Positions 7,794 to 16,236 of a stretch of 64,000 nucleotides of DNA are shown one piece after another. The notes below the pieces were generated by a model that made no database searches, was not told where the DNA came from, and saw only the letters and a program-made list of their open reading frames with translations. Every line of letters begins with the position of its first letter. The stretch's first letter is position 1. The translations under genes and the position numbers were made by a program. Source of the stretch: UBA3910 sp964626065 (GTDB taxonomy: Bacteria > Bacillota > Limnochordia > Darwinibacteriales > Darwinibacteriaceae); contig CAZVDE010000002.1 in assembly GCA_964626065.1 (NCBI GenBank), positions 35,341 to 99,340 of the forward strand, read 5' to 3'.

Positions 7794-8351
7794 ATGACCT
7801 TGAGTTCTAAAGATTACGCGATTCATAATCAAATGGAGGATTTGGCCGATCTTGCTATCCAGCAGGTGATTTCGGAAGACCCAGACGCTTGTGGATGCCC
7901 GTTTTGCCGTTCCGATATGAAATGCCTAATCTTAAATCGTCTCCAGCCCGCTTACCAGCCCGTTGCGGAGTTGGATAGGGGCCGTTTGGCCCGCCTGGAA
8001 GATTTAGAACGGGAGCTATTCGATCAAATTATGGTAGAAACGCATCGCGCCTTAGCGCTGGTGAAGTCCGGTCCCCGGCATCAGGGGAAACGTTCGCCTC
8101 TCCACAATGAATTGGAGGAATTTGTCGTGATTGCCCTGCGGGAGGTCTTAAACCACCAGGAGCAGACCCTTACTTTTGCCCAATTGAGCCGGGTCATGGC
8201 AGCGGTGCTCAGTGACCTGCGCCCCCGTTATACTACCACTCATAAGGGAAGCGCTTTTTCCCGGACTATTCAAATCGATCCCGATTATTTAGCCCGGATT
8301 TACTCCAGCATCTACGCCGCCTTCAATAAGTTGAAAGCCAAATCTGAATAA
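7794..8351 (+). CDS. Duplicated ComFB-like protein in flagellar operon
   Basis: A 185-residue protein. The N-terminal half is a ComFB (late competence) domain: HNQMEDLADLAIQQV, then C33-x-C35-x2-C38 plus Cys44 within CRSDMKCLILNRLQPAYQP, the family core (C-x-C-x2-C-D, LN-LPPRY). The second half looks like a decayed copy: HNELEEFVVIALREVL (104-119) matches the first helix, and AQLSRVMAAVLSDLRPRYT (129-147) matches the core but has no cysteine. ComFB domains are found in competence operons and have been linked to cyclic dinucleotide binding in other bacteria. Here the gene sits third in the sigma-28 operon and just before the terminator, so a role in motility control is plausible. The ATG at 7794 follows AAGGAG. 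Confidence 0.75.
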   Translation: MTLSSKDYAIHNQMEDLADLAIQQVISEDPDACGCPFCRSDMKCLILNRLQPAYQPVAELDRGRLARLEDLERELFDQIMVETHRALALVKSGPRHQGKRSPLHNELEEFVVIALREVLNHQEQTLTFAQLSRVMAAVLSDLRPRYTTTHKGSAFSRTIQIDPDYLARIYSSIYAAFNKLKAKSE

Positions 8352-8371
8352 CCCTGCTAAATCAAAGCAAA

Positions 8372-8397
8372 AGCCGATTAATCGTCGGCTTTTTTTT
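8372..8397 (+). terminator. Terminator of the fliD operon
   Basis: AGCCGA (8372-8377), a 7-base loop, TCGGCT (8385-8390), then eight T in a row from the last stem base. Confidence 0.9.
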
Positions 8398-8447
8398 ATA
8401 TTCTCGCGTTTTGGATATACTAGTCAAAAGCATAAAAGGGTGAGCGG

Positions 8448-9971
8448 ATGTTCTTTTGGAACAGGTTGACAGGCCAAGCTGAGCAATCGCGGCGGGAGGT
8501 GCTCAAAAACTCCCTGCAGGAAAACCTGCGCCGCTTTAAAGAAGATTATTTCCACAACGTGGAGACCGTTATGTACCGCGAATTTCGCACCGCCCCACCC
8601 CGGGCTCGTGACTGTGCTCTGATCTATATGGATAATATGGTGAAACACGAATCCGCAAGTGATTATATTCTGCGGCCCATGATGAATACAGGGCTGCCGC
8701 CGCGCTTGCGGGGCAAAGAACTTGCGGAACATGTAATCAAAACGATAGTCCTCGCGGACGGGGTGAATACCCAATCCGGCCATGGGGAGCTGGCCGAAGC
8801 TATTTTGAGCGGAACGGTAGTTATCCTGATCGACAATTGCGATGTGGGCATCACCATCGATGCCAAGGGGTGGGAACAAAGGGGTGTTACAGAACCCCCC
8901 TCGGAAAACGTGGTCAGGGGGCCCCGAGCCGGTTTTACCGAGGATTTGGGTGTGGGACTCGCTTTACTCCGCCGTAAAATAAAATGCCCATCTTTAAAGG
9001 TCAAATACCTGGAAGTAGGCACCGAAACGCGCACTAAAGTGGCTGTAACCTACTTACAAGATGTGGCCAACGAAGAACTGGTGGATGAGGTGCTGGGCAG
9101 GATAGAGGAAATTGAGATCGATGGCATATTGGATTCCGGCTATATTGAAGAGCTGATTCGCGATGCGCCCTATTCACCCTTCCCCACCATGGGCAACACG
9201 GAACGGCCGGACGTGGTTGCCGCGAAGATTTTGGAAGGCCGGGTGGCAATTTTGGTGGACGGCACCCCCTTTGCCTTGACCGCGCCTCATTTTTTCATGG
9301 AGAACTTTCAGGCCAACGAGGATTATTATAAAAACTGGCTGGCTGCTTCGTTTCAGAGGATTTTACGCTATATATGTTTTTTTCTGACGACTAGTGTACC
9401 CGCTTTATATCTTGCTCTCGTCACTTACCACCCCCAACTAATTCCAACAGAGCTGGTGCTCAGCATTTCCGCTTCGCGCAAAGCGGTGCCTTTCCCCGCA
9501 ATAGTAGAAATTGTTGCCATGGGGCTCATGTTTGAGATCTTGCGGGAGGCGGGGATTCGCCTGCCTCAGCCGGTAGGTGATGCGGTCAGCATCGTGGGTG
9601 CGGTGGTACTGGGCGAGGCCGCGGTTGTGGCCAACTTGGTCAGCGCCCCGATGATCATTGTAGTGGGCATAACGGGAATTGCGGGCTTTGCCACCCCCAT
9701 GCTGCACGGGCCCACCATACTGATCCGCTTCACCTTTGTGCTCTTGGCCTCTATCTTGGGGTTATACGGCTATCTATTCGGTTTGGTGGGCTTGCTGCTT
9801 CATTTGGCCACTATCCATTCCTTTGGCGCTCCGTATTTAACGGGGTATACATCACTTAGGCCGCAGGAAGCGAAAGATACTGCCATTCGCGCCCCCTGGT
9901 GGTGGATGCTTCTGCGTCCTAAATTTTTAGGCAGCCGCAACCGAGTGCGCCTCAGGGGTAACCGGCTATGA
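8448..9971 (+). CDS. Spore germination receptor subunit A (GerA family)
   Basis: A 507-residue GerAA/GerKA-type protein, the subunit that oligomerises into the nutrient-gated channel of the spore inner membrane. The N-terminal half (1-290) is the soluble GerA domain, with the motifs SGTVVILIDNCD, RGPRAGFTEDLGVGLALLRRKI and DGILDSGYIEELI. The C-terminal half has about five membrane helices from residue 300, including the conserved AISASR-like LSISASRKAVPFP and REAGIRLPQPVGDAVSIVGA. Order here is A-C-small-B. It overlaps the next gene by 4 bases (ATGA). The nutrient cannot be predicted. Confidence 0.95.
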   Translation: MFFWNRLTGQAEQSRREVLKNSLQENLRRFKEDYFHNVETVMYREFRTAPPRARDCALIYMDNMVKHESASDYILRPMMNTGLPPRLRGKELAEHVIKTIVLADGVNTQSGHGELAEAILSGTVVILIDNCDVGITIDAKGWEQRGVTEPPSENVVRGPRAGFTEDLGVGLALLRRKIKCPSLKVKYLEVGTETRTKVAVTYLQDVANEELVDEVLGRIEEIEIDGILDSGYIEELIRDAPYSPFPTMGNTERPDVVAAKILEGRVAILVDGTPFALTAPHFFMENFQANEDYYKNWLAASFQRILRYICFFLTTSVPALYLALVTYHPQLIPTELVLSISASRKAVPFPAIVEIVAMGLMFEILREAGIRLPQPVGDAVSIVGAVVLGEAAVVANLVSAPMIIVVGITGIAGFATPMLHGPTILIRFTFVLLASILGLYGYLFGLVGLLLHLATIHSFGAPYLTGYTSLRPQEAKDTAIRAPWWWMLLRPKFLGSRNRVRLRGNRL

Positions 9972-11113
9972 GCAAAAACATACGGCCCGTTTTTATAATA
10001 CTTATCTGCCTTCTTTTGTCCGGCTGTTGGGATCACCTCGAGCTGGAAACGCTGGATTTTGTGCTCGGTGTAGGCGTGGACGCGGTGGAACCGGATTTTG
10101 ACATTATTACCGAACTCGTTAAGGTCAAAGGGGCACAAGAAACCGAATTCGAGCCTGTTGTACTCACAACTAAGGGAGGGACATTCTTTACGTCCGGGCG
10201 CTCTTTAACGAAACCCGCGGGAATTCGTATGCGTTGGGCCCATGCCCAAGTGTTTATCGTATCCGAAGAGGCGGCTCGGGAGAATATCCTATCGGCGATT
10301 GAATTGATTATGCGGGACCCGGACGTGAGGACCTCAATTTTACTGATGGTGGCGAAAGACTGCACCGTTCACGAGATCTTCACAAGCAAACCGCCCATAA
10401 CCGATTTCGTCAGCGATCATCTGCGCAATCTAGTGGAACTGCGGGATCGGATACCCTTTTTTTATTCACGCAAACTGTGGGAATTCAGGCAGACACTGGC
10501 CCTGAGCGGAATCAACGGCGTTCTGCCCACGGTGCAGCTCGTGCAGGAAGGTGAGGACAAAGTGCCTGTTTTAGACGGTAGCGCTGTTTTTAAGGGATGC
10601 CAAATGGTGGGCTGGCTCACCGGGCCGGAATCGCGCGTTTTCGCCATGCTCATGGGTGAGCGCGACCGCGGCCCCTTAGTGGTTAAGACGGAAGTTGGTG
10701 GAGAGCGGGGGGAGATTACGTACGAAATCAGGGGCAACCAGGTCAAAATTACTCCACTCACCGAAGGCCCGCGCCTTGGTTTTTCCATTGCGCTGCAGCT
10801 GCAGGTGGATTTACCTGAGTTAGGTTCTCTAGACATCGAATATGAGGATCCTAAGGTCGAAGCTGCTTTAGAAAGAGAGATTAACATCTTGGTGCAGGGC
10901 CAGATTCTAAATTTGATTGGTAGGGTGCAGCGAGAATTCGGGGCGGATATATTTGGCTTCGGATTGCTCTTGAAGAAGCGTAATCCAAGCGTTTGGCGCG
11001 CCTACGCGGATAATTGGGACGACACCTTCGCTGCGCTAGATATTAGCGCAGAAGTCAGCAGCAGAATTGTTTCCACAGGAGTCCTTTCCAAACCGCTGCG
11101 CATGAGGGAATAG
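9968..11113 (+). CDS. Spore germination receptor lipoprotein subunit C (GerC family)
   Basis: A 381-residue GerAC-type lipoprotein, the outer-face subunit of the germinant receptor. The signal peptide ends in the lipobox LLLSGC (Cys19), followed by WDHLELETLDFVLGVGVD, the conserved start of the mature Ger(x)C family. The C-terminal domain includes LNLIGRVQREFGADIFGFG. It overlaps the end of the subunit A gene and is followed 2 bases later by the small membrane protein gene, so one transcript is expected. Confidence 0.94.
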   Translation: MSKNIRPVFIILICLLLSGCWDHLELETLDFVLGVGVDAVEPDFDIITELVKVKGAQETEFEPVVLTTKGGTFFTSGRSLTKPAGIRMRWAHAQVFIVSEEAARENILSAIELIMRDPDVRTSILLMVAKDCTVHEIFTSKPPITDFVSDHLRNLVELRDRIPFFYSRKLWEFRQTLALSGINGVLPTVQLVQEGEDKVPVLDGSAVFKGCQMVGWLTGPESRVFAMLMGERDRGPLVVKTEVGGERGEITYEIRGNQVKITPLTEGPRLGFSIALQLQVDLPELGSLDIEYEDPKVEAALEREINILVQGQILNLIGRVQREFGADIFGFGLLLKKRNPSVWRAYADNWDDTFAALDISAEVSSRIVSTGVLSKPLRMRE

Positions 11114-11115
11114 AT

Positions 11116-11334
11116 ATGGGGGCGATTCTAGTTGCGGTGGGTTTTGTGGCAGTGGGCGTGCTTGAATTATCCTTGTGGCCGGAGCGCCCCTTGAAAAAAA
11201 CGGCCGTCTATGTGGGGCTGCTCGTTTTAATGGCAGCACTTTCGGTGGCGGTGGCACTAGATATCAATTTGCCGGTACCTTCCCCAGTTGATGCCCTGCT
11301 TAAGCTATTTGAATTTCTGCGAGGGGGAGCTTGA
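11116..11334 (+). CDS. Small two-helix membrane protein in germination operon (D-subunit-like)
   Basis: A 72-residue protein with two predicted membrane helices (about 2-18 and 28-48) joined by a short basic loop (WPERPLKK) and a short soluble tail. Small two-helix D proteins of about 75 residues accompany many ger operons and modulate the receptors. Size, topology and position between the C and B genes fit that class, but I see no diagnostic motif. It starts 2 bases after the stop of gene C and abuts the B gene (TGA then ATG). Confidence 0.7.
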   Translation: MGAILVAVGFVAVGVLELSLWPERPLKKTAVYVGLLVLMAALSVAVALDINLPVPSPVDALLKLFEFLRGGA

Positions 11335-12414
11335 ATGGATGAGTTAGTCCCCGATGGGCAAGGCATCGCTTTGGCCATGCTTTATGTATTGGGCAATTCT
11401 TTCATCTTTGGTTTGGGCCGTAGGGCCGGGGCAGATTTGTGGCTGGCATTTTTACTGGCCGTTGCTGCGGCGCTGCCGATTTTGCTGCTTAATATCCGCC
11501 TGCGCAGAATTTTGCCCGGTACCACTCTTTGGGAAGGGCTGGGCAACCTGGTGGGTAAGTGGCCCTCTCGCTTTATCGCCATGTATTACGCTTTTTATGC
11601 CTGGCGCTTATCCTGCCTGGTTACAACCGATATAACCCGATTTATCTCCGCTGTTTCGCTGGAGAATACCCCTTCCCTGATTTTGGCCTTGATGCTGGTA
11701 CTGCTTGCTTTATGGGCGGTAAAAGCGGGGATAGAGGTCTTGGCCCGCTGGAGCGCGGTTGCTTTAAAATTTATGCTGCCGCTGATCTTTATCACTAATC
11801 TTCTGGTATTAACCGAGGTTGATTTAGGGACGTTTTTGCCCTTCCTCTACCACGGCTTCGAGCCGGTGGCTATGGGCGCCTTGGAGTTGTTAGATTTCCC
11901 CCTTTTAAGCCTGGTCCTCGTGTTTTGGGCCTTCGATTCATTCAAAAACGAGGATTCGGTGACGAAAATATTTGTGCCCGGGCTGTTAATAGGTGGCTTC
12001 ATTCTGATGTCAATTTTTTGTTCCGCTTTGGCAGTAGTGGGTGTTGATAAATACATGGGTTCCTATTTTCCCGCTTATATAGCTGTTTCGCGCATCAACA
12101 TTGCTCGTTTTCTTTCGCGCCTGGAAGCGAGCGTTGGTATTCCTTTTTTGGTTGGCAGTTTCTTGAAACTCAGTGTCTGTCTGCTGGTTGCCTGTAAAGG
12201 CTTGGCCTGGTCCTTAGGTTTTACGGATTATCGGTTTTTAGTCACGCCGTTGGCATTGGGTATCATTGCGGGGTCTCAATGGTTTACTAAGGACTTAATG
12301 GAATTGTATGTTTCCGCCACGAAAATGCTCCATCCCTTAGACGTATCAGCCCAGGTTATCATTCCGGTTGTTTTATGGATAATTGCCGAAATCAAAAAAC
12401 CGGCTCGTGAATAA
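11335..12414 (+). CDS. Spore germination permease subunit B (GerB family)
   Basis: A 359-residue polytopic protein of the GerAB/amino-acid permease superfamily, the subunit thought to bind the germinant. About ten helices are visible; the first (LAMLYVLGNSFIFGLG) and the GTTLWEGLGNLVGKWPSRFIAMYYAFYAW loop are typical. It is the last gene of the receptor operon and starts immediately after the small membrane protein gene. No clear terminator follows: the next 3 bases lead into a minus-strand reading frame. Confidence 0.93.
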   Translation: MDELVPDGQGIALAMLYVLGNSFIFGLGRRAGADLWLAFLLAVAAALPILLLNIRLRRILPGTTLWEGLGNLVGKWPSRFIAMYYAFYAWRLSCLVTTDITRFISAVSLENTPSLILALMLVLLALWAVKAGIEVLARWSAVALKFMLPLIFITNLLVLTEVDLGTFLPFLYHGFEPVAMGALELLDFPLLSLVLVFWAFDSFKNEDSVTKIFVPGLLIGGFILMSIFCSALAVVGVDKYMGSYFPAYIAVSRINIARFLSRLEASVGIPFLVGSFLKLSVCLLVACKGLAWSLGFTDYRFLVTPLALGIIAGSQWFTKDLMELYVSATKMLHPLDVSAQVIIPVVLWIIAEIKKPARE

Positions 12415-12416
12415 TG

Positions 12417-12623
12417 CTATAAAGTATCGATGGCCCGGCAGATAGATTGATAAAAGCGGGGCCGCAGAGAGAAAATGGCGGGCGGTGAGGCTGAGGCAAA
12501 ACTGAAGCACCCGTAGGCCTCCAATGCCGCTGTGCGGTTTTCATGGCCAATTAAGGCCACAGCCGCCGAAGCGTGTTTGTTGTTGATGAAATCTTCCACA
12601 TGTTTTAAGGCCGGGCTGAACAT
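12417..12623 (-). pseudogene. Short ORF, possible truncated beta-lactamase-like serine hydrolase remnant
   Basis: A 68-codon frame on the minus strand behind GAAAGGA, facing the germination operon. ALKHVEDFINNKHASAAVALIGHENRTAALEAYG recalls the N-terminal strand region of class C beta-lactamase/esterase proteins (a helix, then GAVALVG and AYG). The following PPAIFSL would be where the SxxK serine lies, but no SxxK is present and the frame ends after DTL, where full-length members have about 300 more residues. I infer a decayed remnant. A free-standing small protein, or no gene at all, remains possible. It accounts for most of the gap between 12414 and 12713. Confidence 0.35.
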
Positions 12624-12712
12624 TAGAGGATCATTCCTTTCAGATGTTCTGCTTGCGGGGAGGGGAAGGCCCCCATTTCCCGAATTAGGTGTTGGAAGGA
12701 AAGGAGATTGTT

Positions 12713-14416
12713 ATGGAAGCAAAACAGCGCTATCAAGCCTGGCTGGATGATCCGTTAATAGATCCCCAAACGCGGCAGGAACTGGAGGGCCTGGCGGAAA
12801 ATGACGAAGAGATTGAGGACCGCTTTTTTCGTTGGGTAGAATTTGGCACAGGAGGTATTCGCGCCAAATTGGGCGCCGGTTCCAACCGCCTTAATATTTA
12901 TACGGTGCGCCTGGTCAGCCAAGCGTTGGCTAACAATCTAAAGGACAGAAAGCAAACGTCCGGCGGGGTGGTAATAGCCTATGATTCGCGCCGCATGTCC
13001 CGGGAATTTACGCAGGCGGCCTCAGCTGTTTTGGTCGGCAACGGAATCCCCGTTTATGTTTTTCCCGATTTGGCGCCGACGCCTCTTTTATCCTATGCGG
13101 TGCGGCACTGCCGGGCCGCCGCGGGAATTATGATCACCGCCAGCCATAATCCGCCCGAGTACAATGGGGTGAAAGTATATAACTACCGGGGCAATCAGCT
13201 TCTGGAAAAGGAAGCCGGTGCGATCAGTTCCCGGATGGCAGCGTTAAGCCCGGAAGATGTCACTGTTCATCCCAAACCCGAAGCGAGTGGGTTGTTCCGG
13301 CACGTAGAGGAGAGTGTTGTCCAATCTTATTACCGGCGTGCGTTGGCTGCGGCCCCCGGCGTTCGGGACAGTCGCGATTTAAAGATTTTGTACACGCCGC
13401 TTCACGGTACCGGGGCGCGGTTTATACCGGAAATTTTGCGCATGGCGGGGTTCACCGCTGTTTCAACGGTGGCGGAGCAGATGAAACCAGACGGTGAGTT
13501 TCCCACGGTCAGTTATCCCAATCCGGAAGATGAAGAGGCCTATGCCTGCGCCTTTCGCTGTGCAGAAAAGGAAGACTATGATTTGATCATTGCCACCGAT
13601 CCCGATGCGGATCGCATGGGGGTGGCTGTGCCGCAGGGCGCCGGGTGGGTACTGCTGAACGGGAATCAAATCGGTGTGCTGCTGCAGGATTTTATTTTGG
13701 CCGCTTCGCCTGCGCGGAAAGCCCGCGGTGCGGTTGTAATCAAGACGATCGTCACAACCGACATGGTGCATGCCATCGCGGAAAAATACGGTGCGGAGGT
13801 GGAAACTACCCTCACGGGGTTTAAGTATATCGGCGAATTGATTGATCGGCTCGGCGAACAAGGCCGGCGGTTCATGTTTGCCTTCGAAGAATCTTACGGC
13901 TATCTGGCCGGCACTGCCATTAGGGATAAGGATGCCGTCTTGGCCAGTCTGCTAATTGCCGAAGCCGCCGCTTATTACAAACAGCGTGGGTTGACACTTT
14001 TGGATCGCTTGAAGCAGTTGTTCCAGGAGCACGGTTTTTATCTCCAGGGGGGCTGTTCGTATGGGTTTGCCACCAGTTTGGAAGCGGAACGCGCCGCAGA
14101 ATTAATTTCCCGCCTGCAGGGCGCGCCAATTAATGCTATCGGCGGCGAACAGGTGGTTGAAGTTTTGGATTACGCCCACAGCCGCCGCGTTGACCTGCGT
14201 ACGAACCGGGCGCTGCCCATTGATCTGCCGCCAGAACGGGTGCTGCAGTGGATTACCCGAGAAGGCAGTAAAGTGACACTGCGCCCCTCGGGCACCGAGC
14301 CGAAAATGAAATTATATTTAGAGGTGCGGGCCGCAAGTGAGCGGGAAGGAAAGCAGAGATTGGCGGCCCTGCAAAAAGCGTTCGACGAAATCGTTAGGGG
14401 CGCGTTAGGGGCTTGA
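12713..14416 (+). CDS. pgcA: Phosphoglucomutase / phosphomannomutase (alpha-D-phosphohexomutase)
   Basis: A 567-residue alpha-D-phosphohexomutase of the PgcA type, which interconverts hexose 1- and 6-phosphates for cell wall and polysaccharide precursors. All four domains are intact. The phosphoserine loop is TASHNP (Ser144), the metal loop DPDADRMG, the sugar-binding loop FEESYGY and the phosphate-binding loop RPSGTEPKMKLYL. WVEFGTGGIRAKLGAGSNRLN is the conserved N-terminal motif of this long subclass. The ATG at 12713 follows AAGGAG with an 8-base gap. Its 3' end overlaps the convergent HD gene by 23 bases. Confidence 0.95.
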   Translation: MEAKQRYQAWLDDPLIDPQTRQELEGLAENDEEIEDRFFRWVEFGTGGIRAKLGAGSNRLNIYTVRLVSQALANNLKDRKQTSGGVVIAYDSRRMSREFTQAASAVLVGNGIPVYVFPDLAPTPLLSYAVRHCRAAAGIMITASHNPPEYNGVKVYNYRGNQLLEKEAGAISSRMAALSPEDVTVHPKPEASGLFRHVEESVVQSYYRRALAAAPGVRDSRDLKILYTPLHGTGARFIPEILRMAGFTAVSTVAEQMKPDGEFPTVSYPNPEDEEAYACAFRCAEKEDYDLIIATDPDADRMGVAVPQGAGWVLLNGNQIGVLLQDFILAASPARKARGAVVIKTIVTTDMVHAIAEKYGAEVETTLTGFKYIGELIDRLGEQGRRFMFAFEESYGYLAGTAIRDKDAVLASLLIAEAAAYYKQRGLTLLDRLKQLFQEHGFYLQGGCSYGFATSLEAERAAELISRLQGAPINAIGGEQVVEVLDYAHSRRVDLRTNRALPIDLPPERVLQWITREGSKVTLRPSGTEPKMKLYLEVRAASEREGKQRLAALQKAFDEIVRGALGA

Positions 14417-15584
14417 TCTCGGCCAAATGCTCAATGGCTAACCGGGTCAGGTCGCCATCGAGATGGCCCGCTTCAGCTTCTTTGGCTAGGATGCGGGCCG
14501 TTTTGCTGAGACTCAAGGCCGAGCGGTAGGGGCGTTCCTCCAACAGCGATTGGGTTATATCAGCCACCGCCACCAACCTCGAACCCGTATCTAATTCAGC
14601 ATCGGCAAGGCCAAAGGGGTAGCCGGTGCCGTCGAGGCGTTCGTGGTGGTAGCCGGCCCATTGCTGCAGCTTTTTACATTCCGGGCCTAGATCGCCCAGC
14701 AAATAATAAGTATGGTACACATGCTGCTGCATGATTGCGGACTGCCGCTTATCTAAAGCCCCCGGGTACAGCAGGATTTCGTCGGGAATGGCCATCTTGC
14801 CCACATCGTGCAGTAGGCCCGTGATTTCCAAAAGTTTGATTTCCCGCTCAGAAAGGCCTATTTTTTCGCCCAAAAAAGCGGCGATGCGGCTCACGCCCCA
14901 GGAATGACCGCCCGTGTAAGGCGAGATGCTGTCCACCAAGGTGGCCATCATCTCGGCCAGTTCTTGCAGTTCCTGCAAAGTGAGAATCCGCTTAACCGTG
15001 ATTCTGTCTTGCAGCCAAGAATTGTGGTTGCCGTGCTGTAGGTCAAGCCAAAAACCGGAAATCGGAGCCAGTTCGGCCAAGGCCTCCACCACCTCGGGGT
15101 GGAATATTTTACCTTTTTGTGCATTGAAATAAGCTAAAATGTCCGGGACCTGCCACAGGTAATAGCGGTCTTTTTTCAGGATTAGATCAATGCGATCCGC
15201 CATATGGATGATGGCGGGGATAATATTCATGCCCGGGCTGTAGTAGTCATGGTGTTCTAGGATATGGTCAGCCGAAAATGCCAAGAGCCCGGTCGTCCGG
15301 ACAAGTTCACTGCCCCTTTGGCAGTGCAGTGCGGTTATGCCCCGCTGCGGCTCCAAATCGGCCAGGCGCAGTTTTTCCTCGGTCGTAATAACCCCAATAT
15401 CGTGCAGCAGCGAGCTGAGCAGCAGCTCTTCCAGATCATGTTCGGACAAGCCTAGTGTTTTTCCGAGGCGAAAGGCGGTGTAAGCCACTCTCTCCGCGTG
15501 GGCCAGGAAAGTAAGATCGTTGAGATCGCCCGCTCGGGAAAAACTGGCGAGTGCTGTGACTAAATTGACTTGAATGTTTAACAT
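14394..15584 (-). CDS. Dual HD-domain protein, second domain HD-GYP (c-di-GMP phosphodiesterase-like)
   Basis: A 396-residue cytoplasmic protein with two HD domains. The first (20-190) keeps the His-Asp pair (SLLHDIGVI) but has LEHHDYYSPGMNI where the GYP loop should be. The second (about 200-390) has GLLHDVGKMAIPDEIL and HHERLDGTGYPFGL, the full HD-GYP signature of enzymes that hydrolyse cyclic di-GMP. No sensor or receiver domain is attached, so the first HD domain may be regulatory. The ATG at 15584 is chosen because GAGAGGTGA lies 6 bases upstream; an in-frame GTG 9 bases further out is the alternative. With fliD and the ComFB-like gene nearby it fits a motility/second-messenger theme, but a link is not shown. 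Confidence 0.88.
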   Translation of the reverse strand: MLNIQVNLVTALASFSRAGDLNDLTFLAHAERVAYTAFRLGKTLGLSEHDLEELLLSSLLHDIGVITTEEKLRLADLEPQRGITALHCQRGSELVRTTGLLAFSADHILEHHDYYSPGMNIIPAIIHMADRIDLILKKDRYYLWQVPDILAYFNAQKGKIFHPEVVEALAELAPISGFWLDLQHGNHNSWLQDRITVKRILTLQELQELAEMMATLVDSISPYTGGHSWGVSRIAAFLGEKIGLSEREIKLLEITGLLHDVGKMAIPDEILLYPGALDKRQSAIMQQHVYHTYYLLGDLGPECKKLQQWAGYHHERLDGTGYPFGLADAELDTGSRLVAVADITQSLLEERPYRSALSLSKTARILAKEAEAGHLDGDLTRLAIEHLAEIKPLTRP

Positions 15585-15675
15585 AAGATTCACCTCTCAC
15601 ATAAAATCAACATTAGGCAGACAGGAATTCCGGCCCCTGCCCAGAATGGGCATGGGTAGATGGGGGTGGGTGGGA

Positions 15676-16236
15676 ATGAGTACAAAGGCCCGGGACTACC
15701 GGCGACTTTTCATCGCCTTTTTCCGCATTGGCTTATTTGCGTTCGGCGGGGGGTTCGCCATGCTGCCTTTGATCGAAAAAGAAGTGGTGGATCGCCACCG
15801 ATGGGCCGAGAAGGAAGAGATTCTGGATATTTTCGCTTTGACCCAATCGGTGCCCGGCTCGGTTGGGGTGAATACCGCTGTCTTTATCGGGGGCAGGCTT
15901 CACGGCATACCCGGTGCCATTGCCGCTCTTTTGGGCGTTGTGACACCCTCCGTTTTAATTATTCTCATCATAGCACACTTTTTTTCCCAGTTCCAATCAA
16001 ACCCTTATGTCTCCAAAGCTTTTGCCGGAATCAGGGGGGCCATTATCGGCCTGATTGCCGCGGCCGGGCTGCGGATTGCTCGCAGTTCGATCTTTGATCG
16101 CTTCGGCCTGATGGTGGCCGTCATTACCTTCGTTCTCAGTGTTTTTGGCGTTCTTCCGGTTGTTTGGCTCATGATTTCGGGGGGCGCGGCAGGTTATCTC
16201 TATTACACGCGGAGCAAAAAGGGGGGCAAATCGTGA
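15676..16236 (+). CDS. Chromate transporter (CHR family), first half-size subunit
   Basis: A 186-residue short-chain ChrA protein, half the length of the classic two-domain transporter. The conserved FFRIGLFAFGGGFAMLPLIEKEVV and the QSVPGSVGVNTAVFIG loop identify the CHR domain; about five to six membrane helices follow. Short-chain CHR proteins work in pairs in the inner membrane, exporting chromate in known cases. It overlaps its partner by 4 bases (GTGA). The ATG at 15676 follows GGGGGTGG. Confidence 0.9.
   Translation: MSTKARDYRRLFIAFFRIGLFAFGGGFAMLPLIEKEVVDRHRWAEKEEILDIFALTQSVPGSVGVNTAVFIGGRLHGIPGAIAALLGVVTPSVLIILIIAHFFSQFQSNPYVSKAFAGIRGAIIGLIAAAGLRIARSSIFDRFGLMVAVITFVLSVFGVLPVVWLMISGGAAGYLYYTRSKKGGKS

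Noticed and set aside
8394..8422. Possible sigma-G promoter (TTATA ... TATACTA) before the germination operon
   Set aside because: The -10 matches 6 of 7, but the -35 is poor, overlaps the T-run of the fliD terminator and the spacing is 15 rather than 17-18.
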